A stretch of 64,000 nt of DNA from Arenicella xantha (GTDB taxonomy: Bacteria; Pseudomonadota; Gammaproteobacteria; Arenicellales; Arenicellaceae). Position 1 is the first letter of the stretch. Every line of letters starts with the position of its first letter. Shown here one piece after another: positions 19,358 through 30,732 of the stretch. Where the stretch lies: the NCBI RefSeq assembly GCF_003315245.1, contig NZ_QNRT01000002.1, positions 414,206 through 478,205 of the forward strand. The letters run 5' to 3'. The notes below the pieces were generated by a model that was given only the letters and a program-made list of their open reading frames with translations, did not search any database and was not told the origin of the DNA. Position numbers and translations under genes: made by a program.

Positions 19358-20632
19358 TCACGTTGATTCAAGCAGCTGCAGTATATCACCTACAATATAG
19401 AACGAACCAAAAACAACCAGACAGTCATCAGCCGTTAATGTTGCCACTGCCGCCTTGTAAGCGGCCTCAGCGTTGTTAAAACAACGCGTACCAGTCTGCC
19501 CTTCGTCTTCAAGCTCTTGCAGCAGTGCATCAATGGCCTGAGCGGGAGATCCTCGCTCGCCCTCAATCGAAGACAAATACCATTCATCTACCAATGGTGC
19601 CATGATAGCCAAACTCTCGTGTATTTGTTTATCTCGCAACATCCCACACACCGCGACGATACGACCACGTACCGATTGCTCGCTTAAAAACTGCTGTAGG
19701 CGTGAGACCGAGGCTACATTATGGGATACGTCGACCACAACCATCGGCGCAACGCTTACCACCTGACATCGGCCACGGATCGCAGCATTTCGCAGGCCTT
19801 TAGCTATCGCGCTCGGCTCTACCGGCAACACATCAAGCAATGAGACCACTGCCTGGATCGCTCCAGACGCGTTATCCAATTGAACCCCTAGTTGACCAAA
19901 CGGTAAAGGTAAGTGGTTATATAAACAGTCCTGTCCAACGAAAGCCCACTCGTCCGGGGCATCAAGCCGCACGCAGAAATCCCTGTCAAGTTGCGTAATC
20001 TCGGCGCCGATAGCTTGGCAAGCTTCGATCAAGGTTTTTGGCGGTGTCGTTGAGGCAATAACGCAAGGGCGCTGTGCACGTGCGATTCCGGCCTTTTCGA
20101 CAGCAATTTGTTCTACTGTGTCACCTAACCATGCAGTATGATCAATCGATATATTGGTAATGATGGCCAGATCAGCATCTAGCATATTGACCGCATCAAG
20201 CCTGCCACCGAGCCCAACCTCCATAACGGCAATATCAATTTTTTCACTGCAAAACACTTCAATAGCGACCAAGGTCGCGTATTCAAAATAGGTAATAGTA
20301 ATGTCGCCGCGCTGCGACTCAACTCGCTCAAAAGCGACTAGCAACCGAACATCGTCAACCGGTTCTCCCAGCAGCTCTACTCGCTCATTGAACTGCACTA
20401 AATGTGGTGACGTATATTTGCCAACACGATACCCTGCAGCACGGTAAATCGACGACAACAATTCTGATGTACTGCCTTTCCCGTTAGTGCCAGCAACACT
20501 AACAACTTTAAACGGAACACCATCCGGATGCATACGGGCGAACACGGCGCGAATACGCTCCAACGACATATCGATATTGCGCACGTGCAAGGTCTGAATA
20601 TACTCGACCCACTGATTTACTGTACGTTGCAT
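19358..20632 (-). CDS. folC: folylpolyglutamate synthase / dihydrofolate synthase
   Basis: FolC adds glutamate to dihydropteroate and to folates, using ATP. The P-loop is VAGTNGKGST near residues 46-55; EVGLGGRLDAVN near 138, SIDHTAWLGDT near 160 and the Mur-ligase C-terminal VVDVSHN near 300 are family features. The length (424) is normal. It follows trpF by only 36 bp; accD, usual between these two genes, is absent. Confidence 0.96.
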   Translation of the reverse strand: MQRTVNQWVEYIQTLHVRNIDMSLERIRAVFARMHPDGVPFKVVSVAGTNGKGSTSELLSSIYRAAGYRVGKYTSPHLVQFNERVELLGEPVDDVRLLVAFERVESQRGDITITYFEYATLVAIEVFCSEKIDIAVMEVGLGGRLDAVNMLDADLAIITNISIDHTAWLGDTVEQIAVEKAGIARAQRPCVIASTTPPKTLIEACQAIGAEITQLDRDFCVRLDAPDEWAFVGQDCLYNHLPLPFGQLGVQLDNASGAIQAVVSLLDVLPVEPSAIAKGLRNAAIRGRCQVVSVAPMVVVDVSHNVASVSRLQQFLSEQSVRGRIVAVCGMLRDKQIHESLAIMAPLVDEWYLSSIEGERGSPAQAIDALLQELEDEGQTGTRCFNNAEAAYKAAVATLTADDCLVVFGSFYIVGDILQLLEST

Positions 20633-20668
20633 TAGTACTTAGTGCCTATGTAATCAGAGGTTTTCATA

Positions 20669-21304
20669 TTAGTATGTAGCGCGAATTGCGCGCATCGCTT
20701 CGGCCACCAAGCGCGGATCCTTAATACCTGGCGCCTGCTCCAAACCACTATTCAAATCGACCGCAAAGGGATTCAACGATAGTATTCTGTCCGCCACATT
20801 CTCGCCTGACAGCCCTCCAGCAAGTATCAGATTCTGCGTAGAATCACTTGGCCAAAAATTTGGGTCCAACAACTTGCCGGTGCCACCGTGCTGACCTTCA
20901 ACGTAAGGGTCCAGCAATATCCCAGCCGCGGTCGGGAATTGTTTAATTTGGTCCACTACATGCTGGCGATTTTGAACTCGCAACGCTTTGATATAGGGCC
21001 TTGTTAACGATTGCCCATCAGCATCAGACTCAGCACCATGCAACTGAACGAAATCTAAGCCGATTTCCGCAATCATTTGATTGATGACATTCGTATCACA
21101 ATCAACAAACACACCAACCAAGCTGACCATTGGTGGTACAACTCGCCGTATTTGCTTAGCGCGCGCCACGTCGATCGTTCGAGGACTGGTGGCGTGCAAA
21201 ATCATGCCTATCGCATCAACGCCATGGTCGACTGCGTGAGACACCTGATGGGGATCTGTCATTCCACAAATCTTGACTCGTGTGCGCAGCTTAGCAATTG
21301 TCAT
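20669..21304 (-). CDS. trpF: phosphoribosylanthranilate isomerase
   Basis: TrpF isomerises phosphoribosylanthranilate to CdRP in tryptophan synthesis. It is a single-domain TIM barrel of 211 residues: VKICGMTD near residue 11 carries the catalytic Cys, FVQLHG near 90 follows, and LAGGLSGENV and VDLNSGLEQAPGIKD form the phosphate site and C-terminal Asp region. It is separate from trpC, as in Pseudomonas, and no other trp gene is near. Confidence 0.96.
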   Translation of the reverse strand: MTIAKLRTRVKICGMTDPHQVSHAVDHGVDAIGMILHATSPRTIDVARAKQIRRVVPPMVSLVGVFVDCDTNVINQMIAEIGLDFVQLHGAESDADGQSLTRPYIKALRVQNRQHVVDQIKQFPTAAGILLDPYVEGQHGGTGKLLDPNFWPSDSTQNLILAGGLSGENVADRILSLNPFAVDLNSGLEQAPGIKDPRLVAEAMRAIRATY

Positions 21305-21337
21305 TTAACTGTTCTCCTAGTAGGCTCGTGGCGGCGC

Positions 21338-22132
21338 TTAATCCGCCCAAAAGGCGACGTCACGCTTGGAACTCGGCAAAACGAACTCCTTAGGGTACTG
21401 AACACCAGTAAGGTATAAGCCATTCGGCGGGGCAGTAATCCCGCCCATAGTTCGATCGCGATACTCTAACACTTCAGACATCCATTCAACTTTGCGCTTT
21501 TGGCATCCTATTTCAATAAGACAACCGGCGATATTTCGTACCATATGTTGTAAAAATGCATTCGCGGTTACATCAAACCATATCCAAGAACCTGACGAAT
21601 TAAGCTCAATTTTATGCATATTGCGTACCGGAGAATGCGCTTGGCAACCGGCCGCCCTGAACGAACTAAAGTCATGCTCACCGATTAAAGCACTCGCCGC
21701 ACTCTGCATTAACGCAACATCTAGCGGCCTGAATTCATGAGTGCTGTACTTACGGTACAGTGCACTAGCGATAGACGAATTGTAAATCACAAACCGGTAA
21801 GAGCGCGTAAGCGCTGAAAAACGAGCGTGAAACTCGGGGTCTATTTCAGCAACCCATTGCAACCGAACATCCTGATCAAGAAAACGGTTGGTGCCGCGAC
21901 ACCAAGCAAACTCGGTTCGTGATGCCTCCGACTCAAAATGGATAACTTGATGCGAGGCGTGCACGCCGGTATCAGTTCGACCAGCGGTAATTATCGCCGT
22001 AGGCTGATTAGCCACACGACTTAGCGCCCGCTCAACTGTTTGCTGAACCGTGCGAACGCCATGCTGTTGAGTTTGCCATCCTGAGAAGCCCGAACCATCG
22101 TATTCTACGCAAGCTACGTATCGCTTAAGCAC
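21338..22132 (-). CDS. truA: tRNA pseudouridine(38-40) synthase
   Basis: TruA makes pseudouridine at positions 38-40 in the tRNA anticodon arm. The catalytic Asp is residue 54 in AGRTDTGVHA. The protein opens RYVACVEYDGSGFSGWQ, typical of the family; length is 264. It follows fimV after a strong terminator, so it probably starts its own truA-trpF-folC unit. Confidence 0.97.
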   Translation of the reverse strand: MLKRYVACVEYDGSGFSGWQTQQHGVRTVQQTVERALSRVANQPTAIITAGRTDTGVHASHQVIHFESEASRTEFAWCRGTNRFLDQDVRLQWVAEIDPEFHARFSALTRSYRFVIYNSSIASALYRKYSTHEFRPLDVALMQSAASALIGEHDFSSFRAAGCQAHSPVRNMHKIELNSSGSWIWFDVTANAFLQHMVRNIAGCLIEIGCQKRKVEWMSEVLEYRDRTMGGITAPPNGLYLTGVQYPKEFVLPSSKRDVAFWAD

Positions 22133-22175
22133 CGATATATCCTGTTAAATAGTAATATTTCTGTTGTAGACAAAA

Positions 22176-22212
22176 ACAAACAAGCCCAAGCTCTTTAGAG
22201 CATGGGCTTGTC
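22176..22212 (-). terminator. terminator downstream of fimV
   Basis: ACAAGCCCA and TGGGCTTGT arms pair, with GCTCT/AGAGC-type pairing inside and a small loop. On the minus strand the hairpin is followed by TTGTTTTTGTC. It lies 50-90 bases after the fimV stop and before truA. Confidence 0.85.
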
Positions 22213-22263
22213 AGATTCGCGATCAGAACAGAACGGTTGGATCAAGCCAACCGTCGCTGCCGA

Positions 22264-25185
22264 CTAACCACTAATGGAATCGAGCAACTGACGCGCGTCA
22301 GAGATCACTGATTCGTCATTCTCATCATTGGCGACCAATTCGCTAAGAATCTTGCGGGCACCGTCTTCATCACCTAGATCAACAAACACCTTTGCTAGCT
22401 CATATTGAGTGCGGGCTTCGTCATAATCTGGGTCAATTTCCAAATCGCTTACCTCACGAACCTCACTAATATGCTGCTCTTCGTCGTCATCTGAGGCGTC
22501 GCCATCAGCGTCGAATTCGAAGCTAAGCAAATCACCATCGTCATCGTCTGATGAGACATCAATTCCAGCAGAATCAGCCAATGCGGCGTCGTCTAACCCT
22601 GGTGTCGCAAACTCTAGAACGTCTGATGCGTCATCTTCTAGCGAAATCGCATCAATTTCGACATCATCTAATTCACTCACTTCGCTACGACCTTCGTCGA
22701 AATCAATAAGCTGGATATCATCATCGTCGCTCAACGATTCTTCTACCAACTCTGAATGGCCTTCCAGTCCATCAAGCGGTGATGGCTCGTCAGATGCGGC
22801 ACTTGCAGCAACGTCTGACTCTGCGGCTGCGTCAATCGACACCGATGAACTAGCCGCAGTAGATAAATCATCTACCGACAGTGAGAACAGAGGATTATCT
22901 GGTGACAGCTCTCGACCCATTGCACTTACTTCTTCCCACAACTCGGGCGTTAATGCATCGCGCTGAGAATAGAGCTCTTCGGCAACCCGCTCAAACCCTT
23001 CAACATTCTGAGTTTTTTGGTATAAGCCGAGTACTTTTTGCTTGATATCAACACGATCAGGATGATTGGCAATACCATCTAACAATACCTCTTCGGCCTG
23101 CTCATCTCGCCCGTATGCGATGTAAACATCTGCTTCGGCAACTGGATCAACTTCATCAGCCTGCACCACGGCATCACTATCGCTGTAGACCGTCAAAAAT
23201 GATGTTTCTTTGTCGGCAACCCCTTCGGCTACTGACGCAACTGATGCGGACATCGAAGCAGAGACCGAACTTGAGTCGCTTTGCATGGTGTCAACGCTTT
23301 GCGAATTGCTCTCGATCGAAAGCATGCTTATCTCGAATTCTTCATCAACCTTGCGACGACGGGCAAACAACACTCCCAGACCGCCCAACATCAATACAAC
23401 CAGCCCTGCCAACACCTTCCAAAGTCCGCCATCAAAGAACAAGCCTTTAGCTTTGTCCATGAATGACTCTGACTTAACTGGCTGGATTACCGGTGTGACT
23501 TTACTAACAGCCTCATCTACTTCATCAGATGGCTGAGCATCTAAGCCGGATGACGCGTCTTCGATAACACTCTCGAAACCGTCTTCAGTCGCATCAACCG
23601 CTTGATCTACCGATTCGTCAACAGATGATAAGAATTCATCAACTGTTGACTCACCAGAGGTATCGACGTCGTCAGTACCAACGTCCGCTAAAAACTCATC
23701 GACTGCGGACTGCGAATCAGTTGAATCATTTAAACCAAATTCATCTTCAACCGAAGTATCCGTCAAAAATTCGTCGACCGTACTAGTCGCGCTGGTATCA
23801 GAAAACTCTGATTCGGGTTCCGACGTAGCTTGGTCAGCTAAAGTTTGCTCTACCGCCGCCATTTCGGCACTCTCAACATCGAGGCTCATTAGACGGTTCA
23901 TATCAGCCAACTGGCCTTCTAAAGAAGAGATACGCTCATTCAGCTCTTGGTTTTCTAGTTCACTCGAAGCCAAAGCCGTTTCTATTTGAGATATTTCTTG
24001 GCGTAACGCCAAAACCTCACCTTCTCGGCTAGCACCTTGGTCGCTCGAAACGAATTCAGCTGTATCGCGAGAGGCTCCGACTTGAAAATTATCTGCGCTA
24101 GAGCCCGTAGATGAAGAACCTGTATCTGACGACCCAAAAGTGTCGTCATTAAAAGAGTAGTCATCTTGCCCCACACTAATCGGGTCGGAGCTACTAGAGA
24201 TCAATACACCCGGATCCCAGTCAGCAACCTGACTCGAGAAAAAGGCCTTAGCTTGCACAGCATCAACCGCGCGGATCGCATTAAGATCGCCAATATCTAA
24301 CACTGAACCTTCCATCAACCCATTGATATTATTACCAATGAATGCACTTTTATTTTCCTCAAATAGCACCTGCATAATTGAGTAGATACTTAAATCTGGG
24401 AATTGACGTTGCAACTCTTGCGCTATCAAACTCAATGATTCGCCGCTCGTGACCGGTCCGTATCGAGCATCAGTTCCCTGTGGCACAACAGTTTCAGAGC
24501 TTGCGCTTTCTGAATACTCTTGAACGCCTTCGGCTTCTGGCTCTTCGTAAAAATTATCGTCAATTAATGGCGCGTCTTCTTCGGCAATATCCTCGATCGG
24601 AGGATCATCGACGACTACCTCGTCATACTCAGCAGCTGAATCATCATCGAGCGTTTCCGCTGCAATGGTCGGGCTAGATGCTTGAGCATAAGCCTGATCG
24701 GTTCCGACTGAACGCGGCTCAGCAACAGCTTTAGGTGTCGCTGCGGCATAGACTGGCGGGTCGATTAAAGCGGTGTATTCACGCAAAAAACTACCACCAG
24801 ACCAATCAACACGTATTAGGAAATGTATGAACGGCTCGTTAATGACAACTTCGTCACTCCGAACTCTCAACACCTTGCCGCCACCGACATCTTCCATCGA
24901 GAGACTGATATTCTCCATGTAAGTGGGGTAATCGATTCCCAAACTTTCAAAATCTTCCTTTGATGCTATTCGAGCATTAAGCGTCGTCAAGTCATCACTC
25001 GGAGCGGTACGCAGCTCAATAGTTCCGCTAAGCGGCTCTTCCAAATTGGATTGAACTTGTAATGCACCGAGTCCTAAAGCACTGGCATTGGTGGATGCCA
25101 TCAGCATCGCTGCAGTAACCCCCAGTTGTTTTAGAATTGAATTGGCGGTTTTAGTTTTTGAGAATGTCATTTTTCGGTCTGCCAT
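22264..25185 (-). CDS. fimV: FimV/HubP-like pilus assembly and polar hub protein
   Basis: FimV organises type IV pilus assembly and polar localisation, binding peptidoglycan and spanning the inner membrane. This copy has 973 residues: signal peptide (cleavage near residue 37, TNASA), FimV N-terminal domain (about 38-150), LysM domain (about 241-300), coiled coil (about 393-432), a section with three VDEFL repeats (about 467-520), a membrane helix (about 585-607), an acidic cytoplasmic part, and the conserved C-terminal TPR-like cap (ARTQYELAKVFVDLGD, about 923-973). GGAG precedes the ATG. The asd-fimV-truA order is conserved in pseudomonads. Confidence 0.95.
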   Translation of the reverse strand: MADRKMTFSKTKTANSILKQLGVTAAMLMASTNASALGLGALQVQSNLEEPLSGTIELRTAPSDDLTTLNARIASKEDFESLGIDYPTYMENISLSMEDVGGGKVLRVRSDEVVINEPFIHFLIRVDWSGGSFLREYTALIDPPVYAAATPKAVAEPRSVGTDQAYAQASSPTIAAETLDDDSAAEYDEVVVDDPPIEDIAEEDAPLIDDNFYEEPEAEGVQEYSESASSETVVPQGTDARYGPVTSGESLSLIAQELQRQFPDLSIYSIMQVLFEENKSAFIGNNINGLMEGSVLDIGDLNAIRAVDAVQAKAFFSSQVADWDPGVLISSSSDPISVGQDDYSFNDDTFGSSDTGSSSTGSSADNFQVGASRDTAEFVSSDQGASREGEVLALRQEISQIETALASSELENQELNERISSLEGQLADMNRLMSLDVESAEMAAVEQTLADQATSEPESEFSDTSATSTVDEFLTDTSVEDEFGLNDSTDSQSAVDEFLADVGTDDVDTSGESTVDEFLSSVDESVDQAVDATEDGFESVIEDASSGLDAQPSDEVDEAVSKVTPVIQPVKSESFMDKAKGLFFDGGLWKVLAGLVVLMLGGLGVLFARRRKVDEEFEISMLSIESNSQSVDTMQSDSSSVSASMSASVASVAEGVADKETSFLTVYSDSDAVVQADEVDPVAEADVYIAYGRDEQAEEVLLDGIANHPDRVDIKQKVLGLYQKTQNVEGFERVAEELYSQRDALTPELWEEVSAMGRELSPDNPLFSLSVDDLSTAASSSVSIDAAAESDVAASAASDEPSPLDGLEGHSELVEESLSDDDDIQLIDFDEGRSEVSELDDVEIDAISLEDDASDVLEFATPGLDDAALADSAGIDVSSDDDDGDLLSFEFDADGDASDDDEEQHISEVREVSDLEIDPDYDEARTQYELAKVFVDLGDEDGARKILSELVANDENDESVISDARQLLDSISG

Positions 25186-25306
25186 AGAGCACTCCAGCTT
25201 TCATGATGTCATGGCTTTGTTGCTTACAACGTGTCTACTAGGCCACGAACACGTCAGCACATCGCAAAAGAAGGTTTTTGTAATAGTTTTAGGTAGTTAG
25301 CAACGC

Positions 25307-25336
25307 ATTGTAACAACTTACATCAGTTTTTAGCAA
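25307..25336 (-). promoter_or_regulatory. predicted promoter of fimV
   Basis: On the minus strand TTGCTA (25331-25336), an 18-base spacer and TACAAT (25307-25312). The start would be near 25300, giving a leader of about 115 bases. The rest of the 292-bp asd-fimV gap shows no gene. Confidence 0.45.
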
Positions 25337-25477
25337 ATCAATAGTGCAATCTGACTAAAAGTAGTATTTAGAAGCACATCGAAGCGAATAAAAAATAGTC
25401 AATTATCTATCTACTGTTCAAACAAACGAGATTGATCTCAAACTAAGAACAACCTCGCTAGAGCACTCGCGTGACAA

Positions 25478-26524
25478 CTATAAATAGTCTTTTACAAGAC
25501 ACTCAGCAATTTGCACACTATTAGTTGCTGCGCCTTTACGCACATTGTCTGCGACTACCCACAAATTGAGGCCGCGCGGATGAGAGATATCTTCTCTAAT
25601 TCGCCCCACATACACAGGATCAGTTCCTGAGGCATGTTTAACAGCCGTTGGGTATCCGCCGTCTTGACGATCATCAACTACCACTATTCCGTCAAAATTG
25701 CGTAATAATTCAGTAGCTTGCTCGACCGATATTTTTTCACGTGTTTCGATATGCAGCGCTTCAGAGTGACCATAAAAAACCGGCACGCGCACCGCCGTCG
25801 GATTAACTTCTATACGATCATCCCCCAGAATTTTCTTGGTTTCCCATACCATTTTCATTTCTTCTTTGGTGTACCCGTTTTCCATAAACACATCAATTTG
25901 CGGCAACACATTAAACGCAATCTGTTGTGGGTAAACCTCAGTTTCAACAGTCTTACCGTTCAGTAGTGCCGCCGTCTGTGATGCCAACTCTTCCATCGCA
26001 GGTTTGCCAGTACCGGACACCGCCTGATAAGTACACACATTGATTCGCTCAATACCTACCGCATCATGAATTGGCTTAAGTGCTACTAGCATCTGTATGG
26101 TTGAGCAATTTGGGTTAGCTATAATATTAGTATCACGATACTGCGCTATAGCTTCGGGGTTAACCTCTGGCACGACTAACGGTTTATCGTCGTCATAACG
26201 AAAGTGAGAGGTATTGTCTATAACGACGCAGCCGGCTGCGGCAGCACGCGGCGCAAACTCGGCTGAAATACTACCACCAGCTGAGAACAGACCTATATCC
26301 GCTTTAGAAAAGTCAAAAGTAGCCAAATCTTCTACACGAATATTTTTACCTTTGAATTTGCGCGTTGCACCGGCTGAGCGCTCACTGGCCAATAGAAAAA
26401 GCTCTTTGACTGGAAAATCTCTGGCCTCAAGCACGTCGATCAAGGTTTCTCCGACGGCTCCAGTCGCGCCGACAATCGCTACGTTATATAGTTTGGGGGA
26501 ATTATTTGAATTAGACGCGCTCAT
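25478..26524 (-). CDS. asd: aspartate-semialdehyde dehydrogenase
   Basis: Asd reduces aspartyl phosphate to the semialdehyde used for Lys/DAP, Met and Thr. The Rossmann motif GATGAVGETL is near residue 19, the catalytic Cys is 140 in NPNCST, and the acid-base His is in GHSE near 260. At 348 residues it belongs to the shorter subgroup (AIVGATGAVG) rather than the roughly 370-residue enteric type. Pseudomonads carry an asd-like paralogue here too, but the active residues are kept, so I call it functional. Its product feeds dapA in this window. Confidence 0.93.
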   Translation of the reverse strand: MSASNSNNSPKLYNVAIVGATGAVGETLIDVLEARDFPVKELFLLASERSAGATRKFKGKNIRVEDLATFDFSKADIGLFSAGGSISAEFAPRAAAAGCVVIDNTSHFRYDDDKPLVVPEVNPEAIAQYRDTNIIANPNCSTIQMLVALKPIHDAVGIERINVCTYQAVSGTGKPAMEELASQTAALLNGKTVETEVYPQQIAFNVLPQIDVFMENGYTKEEMKMVWETKKILGDDRIEVNPTAVRVPVFYGHSEALHIETREKISVEQATELLRNFDGIVVVDDRQDGGYPTAVKHASGTDPVYVGRIREDISHPRGLNLWVVADNVRKGAATNSVQIAECLVKDYL

Positions 26525-26628
26525 ACAACAGTTCTCAATACTAAAATCAGGTTAATTAAATTTGCTCGTTTCACAATACGCTCACACGATCATCCTGATA
26601 CCCAACGAAGATGCCTACACCATTAAAA

Positions 26629-26657
26629 TTGACAGCTTCGATACTTGGCGGTACCTT
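26629..26657 (+). promoter_or_regulatory. predicted sigma-70 promoter
   Basis: A perfect TTGACA (26629-26634), 17 bases, then TACCTT (26652-26657). The start would be near 26664, leaving a leader of about 240 bases before the unknown gene at 26907. Confidence 0.5.
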
Positions 26658-26662
26658 TTAAT

Positions 26663-26688
26663 TTGGTTTAACGACATTTTTAAACCAA
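26663..26688. repeat. 9-bp inverted repeat, candidate operator
   Basis: TTGGTTTAA (26663-26671) and TTAAACCAA (26680-26688) are perfect inverted copies, 8 bases apart. The repeat lies on the predicted transcription start of the plus-strand promoter, a usual repressor position. It is AT-rich with no T-tract, so a terminator is unlikely. Confidence 0.4.
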
Positions 26689-26906
26689 TTTGACGACACG
26701 TTTGAACTTCTGGCCATTGATCGGGAAAGCAAAGCAAGCTCCAACAATATACTTCGCTACTCACGCATTTGGATAGGCGTCGCATCAGCTTCAAGCCGAC
26801 ACGCTATCAAGCTGAGAAAAACTAGCACAGGTAGCTGCAATTAGTTTCAAACACGCAGTAGCAGCGCGCGATTCTATCACGCTAACCAGTATTCAAAGAA
26901 GAGCAA

Positions 26907-27374
26907 ATGAACAAGCATACCGCCCACACTCCCCAGAAAATGACACCTAACTTGGGTTTCCTAAAATTTTGGCAGGCGATCGGGGAAGAGCTTGGCAACT
27001 CAAAACTCAAAATAAACACCTCTGCCAGCACTGTGCGCCAAATCCTCGCGCCCAACAGTGATCATCGTGAATACTTAAGTGAAATAATCCGCTTGAGCTA
27101 TACACGCAGCCGGTGCACCAATCTTAATGATGCAATTGATCTAAATTCAGTACTCGACGTATTGGGGGAAACCGCTTTTGAGCTACAAGGCCAACATGCC
27201 GATGATCTATTGGACATCGAGCTTCTGGAGGAAATAGCGTGGGTTGTGTCTGAACGCTTCGGGGCATACCTACAAACCGAATCAACGCAGCAGAATAGCT
27301 CAAACGGCAACTCAACAGCCCGCATCATATCGCTGAGCAAAATCAAAACTCTGCAAGCCAATAAATACCTTTAA
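26907..27374 (+). CDS. hypothetical protein, soluble, unrecognised
   Basis: A 155-residue protein I do not recognise. It has no signal peptide or membrane segment and looks mainly helical, with an acidic middle (residues about 65-120, e.g. DDLLDIELLEEIAWVV) and a Ser/Asn-rich stretch near 127-137. GAAGAG lies just before the ATG; an internal ATG at 26940 is a possible start. It is converged upon by ligA, stands alone, and has a long leader with a possible operator. Codon use looks like its neighbours. It is probably a real gene because of its length and position. Confidence 0.6.
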   Translation: MNKHTAHTPQKMTPNLGFLKFWQAIGEELGNSKLKINTSASTVRQILAPNSDHREYLSEIIRLSYTRSRCTNLNDAIDLNSVLDVLGETAFELQGQHADDLLDIELLEEIAWVVSERFGAYLQTESTQQNSSNGNSTARIISLSKIKTLQANKYL

Positions 27375-27403
27375 GGCCCGGCCACTGAGGTCTCTCAATC
27401 ACT

Positions 27404-29452
<2,049 letters not shown>

Positions 29453-29460
29453 TTACCCTG

Positions 29461-30732
29461 CTAGAATAATTTTTTAGAGATCGCATCACCAGGCATTAAG
29501 CCGTCTTGCTGCATACTGAAAGCGATGTCTGATACCTGTTGCATCAATGTCGAATAAGAGCGCTGGGTCATAACACGCCCCGCGCGATCAACGACCTTTC
29601 CATCGAGCCAGGTTGCTAGGCTGTTGGCGTCTTTTACCATATCCTGAAATACCACTTCAGGATCCTCAGTAGCCGGCACATTCATATACACAACCAAGTC
29701 GTGAACCGGCATAGACGCGCCGCCTGAAACCCCGAAATGACCCGAACCATCAGTACATGCAAGGCGATACAGAACTGTCTGTTGCGATTTATGACCGCGA
29801 GTTTTCAGAAAAATCCCATTTTTATCAGTCGCCATCATTAAATCTCGCGCACAACTCTCGATGTCGGCCATACGAAACCCAGTTTTTGAGCGTGGCACAA
29901 CATTAAGCACCGCCATTGAATCATAACGTCGCCCTAGTTGATCGAGCGCCTCAGCTTGCTTTAATGCCTCGTCAATATCCATCGAAAACTCGAACGGCGC
30001 ATCATACGTATTAGTGAACTCGAGCACCATTTGCTGAAAGTCATGCAACTCTTTTTTACTCATTGCACCATCGCGATCAGCCAACTGAATCGCCACACCG
30101 AGTTCAGTAAATCGAGCCGATGGCAATTCAAATTCGATATCACGCCACATTTCGGTCAGCTCGTTTAAGCCATAGATATGCACATTGCGATGAAACTTAA
30201 AGTCATGCTTACGAAACAACACTAGTAAGCCTTTCTGCTCTATCGGCTGTGAATTTTTAATGCGCGCGACCAACTCAGTAATAGGGCTTGAATTCTTCGC
30301 GTTACCGCGGCCAGCTAGCGGTTTACTCGAGCCCATTCCAGCATTGCTTGAGGTCACCGTTTCGAGCGCCTGACCAGAGTCAACAACCGAATCGCTCAGG
30401 CTAGGCTCACTCCCTTGCATTGGCTCTGGTCGCGCCTGTTGAGGCGAACTCGGTTTAATAATACTCGGCTCGCGCTTAGCGGACGCCGCGGCTGCCTGAT
30501 TCCCAACCAAGGCATCGGCCTCATCAGCTTCCGAGTGGCCGACATCGGCAATAGCACTGTCTCCACGCTCGTCAGAATCGGTGCTGGTGCTGACTGACTC
30601 CACACTTAAAGGGTCGTTAAAATCAGCATCAGCTTCGACCTCGCGACTGCGTTTCTGCAGATACGAAAACGCCACAATTGCAGCAAACAGAATTAAGCCT
30701 ACTGCAAAAAATATGAGATATAGATCTGCCAC
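29461..30732 (-). CDS. zipA: cell division protein ZipA
   Basis: ZipA anchors FtsZ to the inner membrane. The layout is right for the family: an N-terminal membrane helix (about 4-22, YLIFFAVGLILFAAIVAF), a short basic patch, a long Ser/Pro/Glu/Gln linker (to about 150), and a C-terminal FtsZ-binding domain (roughly 175-415). It starts with GTG, which overlaps the smc TAG stop by one base (TAGTG), so translation is probably coupled. The C-terminal domain is divergent; the gene order confirms the name. Confidence 0.9.
   Translation of the reverse strand: MADLYLIFFAVGLILFAAIVAFSYLQKRSREVEADADFNDPLSVESVSTSTDSDERGDSAIADVGHSEADEADALVGNQAAAASAKREPSIIKPSSPQQARPEPMQGSEPSLSDSVVDSGQALETVTSSNAGMGSSKPLAGRGNAKNSSPITELVARIKNSQPIEQKGLLVLFRKHDFKFHRNVHIYGLNELTEMWRDIEFELPSARFTELGVAIQLADRDGAMSKKELHDFQQMVLEFTNTYDAPFEFSMDIDEALKQAEALDQLGRRYDSMAVLNVVPRSKTGFRMADIESCARDLMMATDKNGIFLKTRGHKSQQTVLYRLACTDGSGHFGVSGGASMPVHDLVVYMNVPATEDPEVVFQDMVKDANSLATWLDGKVVDRAGRVMTQRSYSTLMQQVSDIAFSMQQDGLMPGDAISKKLF

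Larger units (their letters stand above)
26525..26906. other. 382-bp intergenic region with divergent regulation
   Basis: No convincing gene in either direction. It separates asd (minus) from a small unknown gene (plus). It holds a good plus-strand promoter candidate and an inverted repeat just after it (listed separately). No asd promoter could be picked with confidence. Confidence 0.5.

Noticed and set aside
25400..25477. GAGAT/ATCTC hairpin after asd as a terminator
   Set aside because: The stem is five base pairs with almost no loop and only a broken T-tract, too weak to support.
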